Positions 18,510-27,681 are shown, numbered from the stretch's first letter. The stretch: 64,000 nucleotides of DNA from Paraburkholderia sediminicola (GCF_902859805.1 NZ_CADIKC010000014.1:1-64000); one strand, 5' to 3'. The notes: a model not told the origin generated them from the letters alone. Translations and numbers: made by a program.

Positions 18510-19565
18510 TTAGCCTCGTCCGATAATTGCCTGCGGATCTACGATCTTGCCTCCATCGATAAACACTTCACCGTCGAAGGAGACCGTGCAATCAGTCATA
18601 GGCATGTCAATGTGGCCCTTCGTGCGACGATGCGGCCCAGGTCCAGTCGAGAATAGGAAGTTCCCCGCGTAGCCTCGCGCTGCCATTGTGAGGTCCGTGA
18701 TGCTGTTACCGTAAGTGAGAATGTCATACCAGAAGGCATTGGGATGCAATCCAAAGCCCAAATGAGACACCGCATACGGATCCAGGTCGTCTGCTGACCG
18801 GCGGTTGCGATCAAGCCAATCCTGGAACGCCTTCGCGTCCAAGCCTCCTTGAATATTCCGGATGAAACCCTCGCGAACTTCAAGCCGGATCTCGCTTTCA
18901 ATTGCCCGCACAAAAGGGAGAATCCAGAGATCACCCGGTTTGATAATTACTTGACCATCGGCAGTCCCCTCATCCGGGAAATCAGCGACCATTGCCAGGC
19001 CCCACTGATCGAAGCGGCCGGGCTCGTCAGCGTACCCATAGTATGCTCGAAGCTCCCCCCACCTTGGGTCACCGCGTCGGTACGTCAGATCAGTGCCCGC
19101 CTCGCTCGTGACACGAATAGTCGTAGCTTCGCTATACTTTCGGGCCGCGTAAAGAACAGCTTCCTTAGTCCCTTCGGGGGCTTGCAACCGCTTGAGTTGG
19201 TCCGGCTTGTCCGTAATCGACAAAACCCGAGTACCCTCTTTTCGACATTCCGCCAACCACGGTGATAGGTTGGGAGGAAAGAATGTGCAAAGCAAATCAG
19301 CCGACTGCAATGCTGACATCAAGCCCAGACCGCCACCTGGCCGGTCATGGCCTACTCGCTGCAAGTCGAACGTCCGCGAGAGCCCTACCTCGAAGACTTC
19401 AGCGCCGAGCGCTGTGGCCGCAACGAAGGCGGCCTGCACCACGTCGCGGCTGGTGTTGTGATCCGTCAGCAGCACTACAGTTTCGCCAGACTTGACTGCA
19501 CACCTAGTGAACTGACGCTCAAAAAGAGATGGGAGTTCGGCGTTGGTAACCTGTGGAAGTGGCAT
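18510..19565 (-). CDS. NicX-like 2,5-dihydroxypyridine 5,6-dioxygenase homologue
   Basis: A 351-residue non-heme iron enzyme resembling NicX, which opens the ring of 2,5-dihydroxypyridine. The segments YYGYADEPGRFDQW, REGFIRNIQGGLDA, SHLGFGLHPNAFW and GNFLFSTGP follow the NicX pattern as I remember it. The iron ligands His, His and Asp of NicX correspond to H268, H318 and D320 here (the last two in GHIDMP). The fold is shared with M29-type aminopeptidases, an alternative. First gene of the operon downstream of the second LysR, followed by a formamidase-like hydrolase, which supports a heterocyclic ring-cleavage role. The substrate could differ from nicotinate metabolites. Confidence 0.8.
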   Translation of the reverse strand: MPLPQVTNAELPSLFERQFTRCAVKSGETVVLLTDHNTSRDVVQAAFVAATALGAEVFEVGLSRTFDLQRVGHDRPGGGLGLMSALQSADLLCTFFPPNLSPWLAECRKEGTRVLSITDKPDQLKRLQAPEGTKEAVLYAARKYSEATTIRVTSEAGTDLTYRRGDPRWGELRAYYGYADEPGRFDQWGLAMVADFPDEGTADGQVIIKPGDLWILPFVRAIESEIRLEVREGFIRNIQGGLDAKAFQDWLDRNRRSADDLDPYAVSHLGFGLHPNAFWYDILTYGNSITDLTMAARGYAGNFLFSTGPGPHRRTKGHIDMPMTDCTVSFDGEVFIDGGKIVDPQAIIGRG

Positions 19566-19742
19566 TTTCTTGGTCCATTTAACTTATCGGGTGCCATGTC
19601 AGCGTAATTCAGCATCAGCCCGCATGCCAGCGACCATTGGTCAAAGCGTGCTTCTCATTCCGGCAAGGGCCCTGAGACTTGGTTCAGCGGTTTAGAAGCG
19701 ATCGAATAGCTTGGGGTTAACTGAGTTCGAAAGCCACCTACA

Positions 19743-20657
19743 TCATTGACCAGCGAGCTGTAAGAACAACCTACCCGCCGGCGTGGCAAGGGCAGTGGAC
19801 GCCGGCATGGCCACCATTATTTGGCGGTGCGCCCAGTGCTCCTGGATCGGAAGGCTTCGCAAGCCATGAAATGGTCCGAATGCATCCCACGCGTGACCGG
19901 GAACAATGGCAATACCCAAGCCTGCCCGTGTCATCAACACCATTGCATCAAGGCTAGATACTTCGATTGAAGAACGAAGCCGCAAGCCGCGTCGGCGCGC
20001 TTGATCCGTAGTCAGCTGTCGCGTTTCGGTTCCCGGCGGCGATGACACCAACTCGTAGTCAGCAATGTCGTCAAGCCCCACAGATTCGCGCTCGGCGAGT
20101 GGATGGTGATCGGGGATCAACAAAGTCAGAACGTCCTCCTCGTACACCATTGCCCTCAGCCCCGGCGGAACTTCAGACGATGCAAAGACACCCACGTCAA
20201 TATCGTCCTTCAGTAAACCGGCAACCACATCCCGGCTGGTACGAGTGTGGAACTCAAGCGATATTTGTGGGAAGGTACGTCGGAAGCTCGCAAGATCGCT
20301 CGGGAGTCGGTGAGTGAGCGAGAAGACGGATCCAGCAAAGCGCACTGCCCCGCGGGTGCCTTCCGCGAAGGACGCAAGTTCGTCGGCCAACGCGTCGATT
20401 TCACCGAGGATCGTCCGGGCATGGGACAGCACACTCCTGCCTGCCGCTGTAAACTCGGCGCCATGCGGGGTTCGGCGCAGAAGCTGAGTGCCGATCGTTG
20501 CCTCCAGCTCCGCAATACGGCGGCTCAGCGCGGAAGGAACTAACCTTACTTGTTCGGCCGCACGTGTAAGGCTTCCATGCTCTTCGACGGCCAACAGAAT
20601 CTGAAGCGTCTGCGCATTGATCTGTGCCCGAACCGTCCCGAGGGAGAACCTCGACAT
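19743..20657 (-). CDS. LysR-family regulator (copy 2)
   Basis: A 304-residue LysR regulator whose DNA-binding domain (INAQTLQILLAVEEHGSLTRAA) is nearly identical to that of the LysR at 15604-16521. ATG at 20657 with AAGGAAG upstream, as in the paralogue. It is followed at 178 bp by the NicX-like operon on the same strand, which it likely controls. The pair suggests that a regulator-plus-hydrolase module was duplicated and then diverged. Confidence 0.92.
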   Translation of the reverse strand: MSRFSLGTVRAQINAQTLQILLAVEEHGSLTRAAEQVRLVPSALSRRIAELEATIGTQLLRRTPHGAEFTAAGRSVLSHARTILGEIDALADELASFAEGTRGAVRFAGSVFSLTHRLPSDLASFRRTFPQISLEFHTRTSRDVVAGLLKDDIDVGVFASSEVPPGLRAMVYEEDVLTLLIPDHHPLAERESVGLDDIADYELVSSPPGTETRQLTTDQARRRGLRLRSSIEVSSLDAMVLMTRAGLGIAIVPGHAWDAFGPFHGLRSLPIQEHWAHRQIMVAMPASTALATPAGRLFLQLAGQ

Positions 20658-21094
20658 ACATCTTCCTTTATCAAGATAGCCGCCGCTTCTAAAGGAACGT
20701 GTTGCGGCGAGAGGAGAAACACTGTCGGAACACAGCAAGCGTCCGGCCAGCGCGGTCTGGCCGGAGTGCGCAAAGCGAGCGAAACGCGAGGCGTATCGTT
20801 ACCGAGTTCGTTCGAGATCGCGAAAGTCATCCCGCGCAAAGAATTGCCTGCGTAGCCAGTCTCGACTCCAATTCAATAAAAACCAAGCACATGAAATGGC
20901 TGACCTCTACGACTACCGAATGTGCCGCTCATTGCTCGATCGCGAAATCGGCCTAGCTCTTTGTATTTGTAACTCGTGCGGCCAAAACCGCGCGTCGTAG
21001 CAGCGGCTCGGAGCTCATCAACGCAAAAGCCGAGAAATACCTTTTCGGGGGGGCTCGCGAAGAAGTCAAAAGGTGTCTGTTGCGCGACAAAAGA
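20658..21094. other. Gene-free stretch upstream of LysR copy 2
   Basis: About 440 bp with no open frame that I can support on either strand. It should contain the promoter of the leftward LysR gene. No repeat or clear terminator was noticed. Confidence 0.4.
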
Positions 21095-21283
21095 CTACCT
21101 CTGCTCTTGTTCGGTTTGCGCGCCGGCGGTTTGCGTCCCATTGGGCAAGAGCGAAAACAATGCTGCTGCGAACCGCTCAAGTGCCTGCAACGAGCCGGTT
21201 ACACTACTGTATTCCTCGCGGCCGATTCGGGCGTTCAGCATGACTTGCATACCCGACTCCTGCGCGATTTTCAGGATATCCAT
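21095..21283 (-). CDS. Small hypothetical protein (62 aa)
   Basis: A 62-residue soluble protein starting MDILKIAQESGMQVMLNARI, with GGGAGT 6 nt before the ATG. The pattern of a short N-terminal helix, an ARIGREEY(S/T)SV stretch and a C-terminal helical segment resembles small Burkholderiaceae accessory proteins I have seen. Function unknown. One of three small leftward genes (21095-21971) between the LysR and TetR genes. Confidence 0.55.
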   Translation of the reverse strand: MDILKIAQESGMQVMLNARIGREEYSSVTGSLQALERFAAALFSLLPNGTQTAGAQTEQEQR

Positions 21284-21414
21284 TTCGGTACTCCCGCTTC
21301 CCTTTGACTAACGAACTGGACTACTACACTGTCCGGCTCCCCAGCTTCCCATCCCACTAAACTGCGTAGTCAGGGACCGTTCCGGCACCTACTAGTCGGC
21401 GCTTCTTTGACTAT

Positions 21415-21594
21415 TTATTGGTGCCACAACATGTTGAAATGGACAGCCGGGATGGGAACCACTAGCATCGCGGCCCCTGGATAGTATTCGTGCGCGTCGT
21501 TGAGCGTCTGCCCGCTTGATGTAGCGCGAAAGTGCCAGACGACGAGGAACACCGCAATACCAACGGCGCTCGCGATTCCAATGCTTCGTTTCAC
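21415..21594 (-). CDS. Small single-pass membrane protein (59 aa)
   Basis: Starts at a GTG preceded by GAGGGGG. The protein begins MKRSIGIASAVGIAVFLVVW, a basic N-terminus followed by a hydrophobic helix of about 15 residues. A short polar domain ending VVPIPAVHFNMLWHQ follows. It may be an anchored small protein or, less likely, a secreted peptide. No family recognised. Its codon use and ribosome site support a real gene. Confidence 0.55.
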   Translation of the reverse strand: MKRSIGIASAVGIAVFLVVWHFRATSSGQTLNDAHEYYPGAAMLVVPIPAVHFNMLWHQ

Positions 21595-21704
21595 TATGCC
21601 CCCTCGTCACAAAGGTCTCGTTACATATGCCACTGTCTGGCGGGTCGATGGCGCACTCAAACCGTCAAGGCACGAAGCGGTAAGCTCGGCCTGCCGCCCC
21701 GCCG

Positions 21705-21971
21705 TTATTGGCCGAATCCGTCTACCGTGGATTGACATTCCGCGCGCATCGCCGGCCCACGAGGAGCAGGAGGAAAAACGCGCCAAGCTCCATCGTCATG
21801 TTGGAAGAAAAAGATCTTCAGTGACTGCGTCGGGCCGCACAACTGCCCGAGCACGCAACGCCTTTGGTTGGCGTTCGCTCGCCCGTATCGGGTCAGATGA
21901 AGAGGAGCGGCAGACGTCGGCCCCAGCCACTTGTCGATAACCCAGCGCAACGATTGCTCGCGAGATCCCAT
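21705..21971 (-). CDS. Small hypothetical protein (88 aa)
   Basis: ATG at 21971 follows AGGAGCAGGAA. The protein has the core LTRYGRANANQRRCV and FFFQHDDGAWRVFPP, a compact beta-rich pattern resembling small Burkholderia proteins of unknown function found in accessory regions. No signal peptide or membrane helix. The start could be up to 32 codons earlier, but that extension lacks a ribosome site. Confidence 0.5.
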   Translation of the reverse strand: MGSREQSLRWVIDKWLGPTSAAPLHLTRYGRANANQRRCVLGQLCGPTQSLKIFFFQHDDGAWRVFPPAPRGPAMRAECQSTVDGFGQ

Positions 21972-22074
21972 TTCCTGCTCCTCAACATCACCTCGGCCCC
22001 CAGCCAAGTCGGCCGGCCGAACCTCGACGTGCCGGACGTGGCGTCCTGAACCCCGAATAAGCTGCATATCAACA

Positions 22075-22131
22075 CCGTCGTTTGACGCAATACTATCCGT
22101 CTATTGACTGAATGCTAGCCGTCAATTGACG
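22075..22131 (+). promoter_or_regulatory. Three tandem 13-bp TetR-type operators, 22-bp period
   Basis: Boxes CCGTCGTTTGACG (22075-22087), CCGTCTATTGACT (22097-22109) and CCGTCAATTGACG (22119-22131) fit the consensus CCGTC-N3-TGACG. They start exactly 22 bp apart, two turns of the helix. The third contains a perfect 12-bp palindrome. A fourth box lies at 22260-22272. The array is directly upstream of a TetR gene, so it is probably that regulator's binding site. Confidence 0.7.
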
Positions 22132-22150
22132 TAATTTCAATGTGAAATTA
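22132..22150. repeat. Inverted repeat, 8-bp arms
   Basis: TAATTTCA-ATG-TGAAATTA is a perfect inverted repeat with a 3-bp centre, abutting the TetR-type operator array. It may be a site for another regulator or part of the promoter. Confidence 0.45.
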
Positions 22151-22259
22151 GCTAGGGAAAATGCTAATCGATGCTTCGCTGTCAGGCAGAAGCTAGGCTA
22201 AGCTGTGGGTGAGCTGGCTTCCCGGCTTTATGTGGCGGGGATTTTGAAGTATTATGAAT

Positions 22260-22273
22260 CCGTCAGCTGACGG
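22260..22273 (+). promoter_or_regulatory. Fourth CCGTC-N3-TGACG operator (perfect palindrome)
   Basis: CCGTCAGCTGACGG is a perfect 14-bp palindrome matching the three upstream boxes. It would fall inside the coding sequence if the TetR gene began at the first ATG (22254). That argues for a start farther downstream, with this box near the promoter. Confidence 0.65.
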
Positions 22274-22364
22274 CATTTATATGGTGCTCGGGCGGATATC
22301 GCCCATCGCGGGCGCATGTACCGTGCGAATTTGCAGCCGTCCCACCATGGAGACTGAGTACAGA

Positions 22365-23021
22365 ATGCGAGAAATATCCATCACGTCTGCGCAGGTCCTG
22401 GGCATACCGTCCGAAGATTCGCCGAAGCGTCGAGGAAGGGCCACCCGAATACCTGAAATCCTTGAAGTGTCGATCCGCGTCTTTGCGATCCACGGCAACG
22501 CGGGATTCACGCAACGTCGGATCGCCAATGATGTCGGGATCCATCTTCGGAGCCTGCAGCATTACTTCAGTACACGGGAAGAACTGCTGAGAGCCACTGT
22601 TGAGGAAGTGGCCAGACGTTACCTTCAGCGGTACCGTACGATCGTCAAGGATAAGTTGCGGCCGCCGGAGGCTCGACTCGATGCTGTCGTCGATGAGATA
22701 TTTACGACGCTAACGGCGACTACCAATATCCTGAGCGCTTTTGCGCTCGAAGCGTGGAGCTTGGCAGAGCGCGATGAGTTTGTGCGCGAGCTCCTTGTAA
22801 ACACGACTCGGGAGTTCCAGGAAATGTTTGCGGGGCTGGTTGGGGAGATCAATCCGACGATGACAACGGGGGAATGTACTCTGCGCGGAGCATTGCTCGT
22901 CTCTCATCTGCAAGGGCTGATCGTCTATATTCGCCGCGCAGGTGAAAACCCACTTGATATGCACGCGTTCCAGCATGCCACCAAAGTCGCTTGGAAGGCT
23001 CTCAGCAAAGCCCCGGAATAG
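22365..23021 (+). CDS. TetR-family transcriptional regulator
   Basis: A 218-residue regulator from the ATG at 22365 (GGAG 12 nt upstream); earlier ATGs at 22254 and 22347 are possible. The N-terminal helix-turn-helix spans roughly IPEILEVSIRVF to FTQRRIANDVGIHLRSLQHYFSTREEL. A helical ligand-binding domain follows. The four CCGTC-N3-TGACG boxes upstream suggest autoregulation. Neighbouring targets are not obvious: the three small genes to its left are transcribed away from the same intergenic region. Confidence 0.88.
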   Translation: MREISITSAQVLGIPSEDSPKRRGRATRIPEILEVSIRVFAIHGNAGFTQRRIANDVGIHLRSLQHYFSTREELLRATVEEVARRYLQRYRTIVKDKLRPPEARLDAVVDEIFTTLTATTNILSAFALEAWSLAERDEFVRELLVNTTREFQEMFAGLVGEINPTMTTGECTLRGALLVSHLQGLIVYIRRAGENPLDMHAFQHATKVAWKALSKAPE

Positions 23022-23328
23022 TTCCGGTGCAGCACACGCATCGGGCTTCGCATCCAAGCGAGTGAAGTGTCACATTCGGCGTCTACACGTGGTTGCTCTC
23101 AGACGCGCACGAACCGGGAAGGCTTCGCCCTAGTTCACACAACACCCGCAACCGCCAACACGCGATTTGACTGAGAGCTTCCGCAAGCCCAAACCGACGC
23201 CAGAAAACGGCGAAAGCGCGGTTGCAAAATCCAGCAAAAAATCGCATTTTTAACATCCTTCGAAATCGCGTTTCGTGGCCATTCACAGGTGGCGGGGCTG
23301 GGCACCAGAATCGGAGGGGGTTTTGAGC
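23022..23328. other. Gene-free stretch
   Basis: About 300 bp between the TetR gene and the broken recombinase. No gene or clear regulatory structure seen. It marks the left border of the monooxygenase island. Confidence 0.35.
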
Positions 23329-23908
23329 ATGTGTGCGGCGGTCGATACCCGCGTGTCCACACCCCGGACCAATCCACCGACCGGCAACGGCGGGAATTGC
23401 GCAACTACGCGAAAGCCCGCGGCTGGAAGATCGTGCGAGAGATGCAGGAAACCGTCAGCGGCGCGTCACACAAGCGGCCGCTGCGCGAAGATGTCATGCA
23501 ACTGGCGCGCACCCGCGCCGTCGATGTGATCCTGGTCGGGGCCCCGGACCGTTGGGGCCTCAGCGTGCAGGACCTGATCCTGACAATGGCGGAACTGGAA
23601 GCGCTTGGAGTGGCCTTCGTGGTACCTTGCCAGATCGACATGAGCACACCAGTGGGCCGGATGCAGGCGCATTTGCTCTCGGCGGTCGCGGAATTCGAAA
23701 GGGAGCTTATTCGGGAACGTGTCCGCTCGGGCTTGGCCAATTCGCGCTCCAGGGGCAAGCGCCTCGGCCGGCCCAACGCGACACCGCGCCTGGTGAACAA
23801 GGGCTTGTCGCTGATCAGGCAAGGAATGACCTACCAGCAAGCAGCCGAGCAATCGGGGGGAGCATTTCTACGCTACTGCGTGCCCGCAGGAAAGACACGG
23901 CCACGTGA
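23329..23908 (+). pseudogene. Serine recombinase (resolvase/invertase), frameshifted twice
   Basis: A resolvase-family site-specific recombinase. The start MCAAVDTRVST, containing the catalytic serine motif RVST, is in one frame. The main body (DQSTDRQRRELRNYAKARGW ... AEFERELIRERVRSGL ... GKRLGRP) is in another. The frame change falls in the C run at 23362-23365. A second change at the G run 23855-23860 separates the last helix-turn-helix residues (SISTLLRARRKDTAT) from the body. The protein is therefore probably dead. It sits at the edge of the diiron monooxygenase island and may be a relic of its arrival. Confidence 0.82.
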
Positions 23909-24024
23909 CAGTCGAAAAAGTCGGTCGATGACGCCAGCCCCCGGAATGGTTCACTCTCCGACTTCCAAGCTGCTATTAGTCAGCTAACGCTTTATCCAGC
24001 CGCGTCCTTCCGTCTGCGCAAACC

Positions 24025-26043
24025 TCATCCCCTGCCCGCTGGTTTGACGATACCTTCCAGTCGGTAAAGCTCGATCTTGCGATAGAGCGTGCTGCGCGAA
24101 ACGCCCAGGGCGCGTGCGGCCTGCGCAAGGTTGCCGTGCGCATTGTGTACGGCGCGTGCAATGGCAATACGCTCCGTTTCCTCGAGACTCGCGCCCTCGT
24201 CCCGCAGCGAAGGCAGGACCCCGGACGTCGAGATTTCATCGAGCAACTCGGCAGGCAAATCGTCGAGCGACACAGCGGGCTCGCTGGACGTCAAAAGCAT
24301 ATTCTCGATCACGTTGCGCATTTCCCTTACGTTGCCGGGCCACGAATAGGCGCGCAGGACTGCCAGGATCTCGGCGCTCAGTTGTCGTTCGGGCACACCG
24401 TGGCGCAAGGCAAGCTTCCGGTTAAAGTGCTCGACGAGCAGATCGATATCAATGTCCCGCTCACGCAGCGGCGGAATACGTATACGCGTAACACTGATCC
24501 GGTAATACAGATCACGGCGAAAGCGACCGGACTCGACCTCTACGCGCAGGTTGCGGTTGGTCATCGCCAACAGGCGCACATCGACGCGGCGCGGCTGCGT
24601 GTCGCCAAGCCGGTAGATGATCCCCTCTTCCAGCACACGCAACAGAACGGGCTGAAGTTCGAGCGGCATCTCACCAATCTCGTCGAGACAAAGCGTCCCG
24701 CCATGCGCCAGTTCAAAACGGCCGGCCCGCCCTTCGTTTGTCGCGCCGGTAAAGGCGCCGCGTACGTGACCAAACAACTCGCTGGCAATCAGTTCTTTTG
24801 ACGCCGCACCGCAGTTATACGCGACAAACGGGCCGGCGCCTCCTTCTTCACCATGAATCGCGCGCGCGAAGAGTTCCTTGCCAACCCCTGTTTCACCCTC
24901 GATCAGCACCGGTACGCGCCTGCTGGCAAGCTGGTGCCCGCGATTGACGGCGGCCAGCATCGCCGCGCTTTGCCCCTGAATTTGCGCGAAGCAGTTGCGC
25001 TGAGGATCCGCTTCTCCGTTGCGCTCCGCGACCCGCGCAGTGACGGGCCGGGTTCGTGTGGGCACGACCAGCATCGCCCCAATCGTGATGCCGTCAACGA
25101 CGACAGGGTTGAACCATTCGGCGTTCAACCCCTCGGGCAAATGTCGCGCCCAGTCTTCCACCGCAGAGGTCTCTCCCATCCCCGGGAAACGCTCGCCGAT
25201 GGCGACCGGCAAAGTGACTCTGCCTGTGGTGTGCACAAGGCGGCCACTACGATCTATGGCAACCATCCCGGTTGCATGCGACGAAGACATCCGCTGCAGG
25301 CAGAAAGCCAACAAACGCATATGCTCGCGAGCGGCCTGCTCGGCGAGCACCATTTCAATTTGCCGCGCAGCGGTCACGGCCAACGTGAGGTTATTGATCT
25401 GATAGGTGGTAGGCGGTCCGGAGATATCAAGTACACCGATCACTGCGCCGGTGCCCGGCTCGCAGATCGGCGCTGCCGCGCAACTCCACGACTTGATGCC
25501 TTCACAGAAATGCTCCGAAGCATGGATATAAGTGGGCTCACGGGTTGCAAGCGCGGTGCCGATACCATTGGTGCCCGCGCTGCCCTCGCCCCAGTCGCCG
25601 CCAATCGTCAAATGGATTTTTTCGCCTGCCGCCTGCGTGCGCAAGTCGCCGGCCGCTTTAAGGATTACGCCGTCCTGGTTCGTGAGCAGCAGGATTGAAT
25701 GTGAATCGGCGAAAAGGTCCGCCGTGACAGCGAACAGGCGTTCGGCTGCTGCCAGCAGGTCGCGATGGCGCCAGAGCAGTGCCGCAACTGCGTCACCGTG
25801 CACCGCGATCGGCGCCGAAACCGCAGTCGGGCTGACGCCGGACTGCAAGCTACGCTGCCACGAGTCGATGAGCGCCGGGGGAGCAGACGTCGAAGGCTCG
25901 CCCGCCAGAAAGCGCTCCCATGCGAGCATCGTGCCCCGGTCGGAATGACGGAGGTTCGCGCGCTGCGCGTTGGCCACGATACCACGCATCGCGGCCTGAT
26001 CACCTAGACCCAACATGCTGCCAAGCTGATGTCTCCTCGCCAC
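24025..26043 (-). CDS. mimR: Sigma-54-dependent activator, AcoR/MimR type
   Basis: A 672-residue enhancer-binding protein. The N-terminal half contains GAF-type sensing regions (GWGEGSAGTNGIGTAL is typical of AcoR-like activators). The AAA+ domain has Walker A GETGVGKE, the sigma-54 contact loop GAFTGA, and a C-terminal Fis-type helix-turn-helix (NLAQAARALGVSRSTLYRK). It starts at a GTG preceded by GGAGGA. Propane/acetone monooxygenase clusters (mimABCD) are known to be activated by such a protein. The two sigma-54 promoters found here at 36242 and 40290 are its likely targets. The symbol is by analogy. Confidence 0.9.
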   Translation of the reverse strand: MARRHQLGSMLGLGDQAAMRGIVANAQRANLRHSDRGTMLAWERFLAGEPSTSAPPALIDSWQRSLQSGVSPTAVSAPIAVHGDAVAALLWRHRDLLAAAERLFAVTADLFADSHSILLLTNQDGVILKAAGDLRTQAAGEKIHLTIGGDWGEGSAGTNGIGTALATREPTYIHASEHFCEGIKSWSCAAAPICEPGTGAVIGVLDISGPPTTYQINNLTLAVTAARQIEMVLAEQAAREHMRLLAFCLQRMSSSHATGMVAIDRSGRLVHTTGRVTLPVAIGERFPGMGETSAVEDWARHLPEGLNAEWFNPVVVDGITIGAMLVVPTRTRPVTARVAERNGEADPQRNCFAQIQGQSAAMLAAVNRGHQLASRRVPVLIEGETGVGKELFARAIHGEEGGAGPFVAYNCGAASKELIASELFGHVRGAFTGATNEGRAGRFELAHGGTLCLDEIGEMPLELQPVLLRVLEEGIIYRLGDTQPRRVDVRLLAMTNRNLRVEVESGRFRRDLYYRISVTRIRIPPLRERDIDIDLLVEHFNRKLALRHGVPERQLSAEILAVLRAYSWPGNVREMRNVIENMLLTSSEPAVSLDDLPAELLDEISTSGVLPSLRDEGASLEETERIAIARAVHNAHGNLAQAARALGVSRSTLYRKIELYRLEGIVKPAGRG

Positions 26044-26292
26044 AACTTTCCTCCAGGGCGATGGGTTAACGCGGAGCCGGGCTCTGCGGCTGGCTTCGTC
26101 TTGACTAGCTAGAATGTCATGGCTAGGCGCATCCTGTGGACGTCTATTTTTCGAACCCAGCAGCTAACGCGCGGTCAGTATATGCCTCAATTTTCAACAA
26201 GTCCTTTGGGGGAAACACGGTCAGTGCGCTGGATCGCATCCCTTAGCCAGCCGCCCCAGCCCCTTTTTTTAATCCCTTTGTCAGCTGGTTTG

Positions 26293-27618
26293 TCAGCCAG
26301 TCAGACCGGGAATACCAACACCAAATGTCTGCAGCACTAGCACGACGTTAAACCCTAAAACCGTCAGCGCGGCCAACGTCGCGATGACCGTCATCGAGGC
26401 GCGATTCGTGTAACCGCCCATCACCGCATCGCAACGCGTGAACCACAGCAAGGCTGCCATCGGAAACGGTAGCGCAAGACTCAATACCACCTGGCTCAAG
26501 ATAAGCGCATGCGTCGCGTCGACACCAAGCGCCACCACGGCGAAAGCTGGCAACATTGTGACGGCCCTGCGCACCCAGAGCGGAATTCGAAAACCGACAA
26601 ACCCCTGCATGATCATCTGGCCCGCCATCGTGCCCACCACGGAACTGGATATGCCCGAAGCGATCAGCGACAACAGAAAGATGCCTGCCGCGCCAACACC
26701 AAGTAGCGGCGCAAGCGTGTGATACGCCTCTTCGATTTCCGCGACCTCGGGACGACCGTGATGAAATGCACTCGCAGCCATGATGACCATGGCCATATTG
26801 ATGACTCCGGCGATGCTCAGCGCGATAACCACTTCGATGTTTGAAAAATTCAGCAGCGTCCTGCGCTCCTTCACGGTCCGAGCGAACACGCGATTCTGCG
26901 TGAGTCCAGAATGCAGGAACAGCGTATGTGGCATAACCGTTGCGCCGACGATACCGACCGAGATTGTCAACGCATCCTTGTCTGGCAATCGTGGCGAAAA
27001 CGTATGGAGCAGCACCTCCGGCCAGACCACCGGCGCGATGAACAGCTCGGCCAGATAGGACAGACCAATGATGCCCACCAGTGCGCCGATAGCCAGTTCA
27101 AGGGGCCGAAACCCAGCGCTCTCGAACAACAGCAGGCCATACGTTACCAACGCCGTGATCGTCATACCCGCCAGCAACGGCAGGTGAAATAGCAACGCGA
27201 GCCCGATCGCTCCGCCAAGAAACTCAGCTAGATCAGTGGCCATTGCTGCGATCTCGCTCCCCCCCCACATTAACAGCACAATCGGCTTCGGGAACCGTTC
27301 GCGGCACAATTGCGCGAGGTTTTTTCCGGTGACGATCCCGAGTTTCGCCGACATCACCTGAAACAGCATGGCTACAAGGTTCGCCAGCAACACCACCCAC
27401 AGCAACGCGTAACCGTATCTGGCACCCGCCTGAATATTCGTCGCGAAATTGCCGGGGTCCATATAGGCAACGGAAACGACGACCGCCGGACCCGCAAACG
27501 GCAGCAGATTCAACGCACCGCGGCGGCGTCCTTCCAGTACCTCGCGCGCAGCGAGCGCCGCACGTGCGGTTCTTACCCCTGAATTCGCCAGGCCGGTTGG
27601 CCGAACACGATCATCCAT
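26293..27618 (-). CDS. mntH: NRAMP-family divalent metal transporter
   Basis: A 441-residue inner-membrane Mn2+/Fe2+:H+ symporter with about eleven hydrophobic helices. It shows the metal-binding DPGN motif of helix 1 (VAYMDPGNFATNIQAG) and the MPH motif of helix 6 (GATVMPHTLFLHSG). ATG at 27618 with GGGGAG upstream. It lies in the same orientation between the groEL-like gene and the sigma-54 activator of the diiron monooxygenase cluster, so it could supply iron or manganese for that enzyme; this is inference. No classical Mn riboswitch was recognised in the 370 bp upstream. Confidence 0.92.
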   Translation of the reverse strand: MDDRVRPTGLANSGVRTARAALAAREVLEGRRRGALNLLPFAGPAVVVSVAYMDPGNFATNIQAGARYGYALLWVVLLANLVAMLFQVMSAKLGIVTGKNLAQLCRERFPKPIVLLMWGGSEIAAMATDLAEFLGGAIGLALLFHLPLLAGMTITALVTYGLLLFESAGFRPLELAIGALVGIIGLSYLAELFIAPVVWPEVLLHTFSPRLPDKDALTISVGIVGATVMPHTLFLHSGLTQNRVFARTVKERRTLLNFSNIEVVIALSIAGVINMAMVIMAASAFHHGRPEVAEIEEAYHTLAPLLGVGAAGIFLLSLIASGISSSVVGTMAGQMIMQGFVGFRIPLWVRRAVTMLPAFAVVALGVDATHALILSQVVLSLALPFPMAALLWFTRCDAVMGGYTNRASMTVIATLAALTVLGFNVVLVLQTFGVGIPGLTG

Positions 27619-27681
27619 GCGTGCGCTCCCCTTTTTCCCCCAATTCGCAGCAGCGGCCGCCCGGACAGGCATGCATGACGA

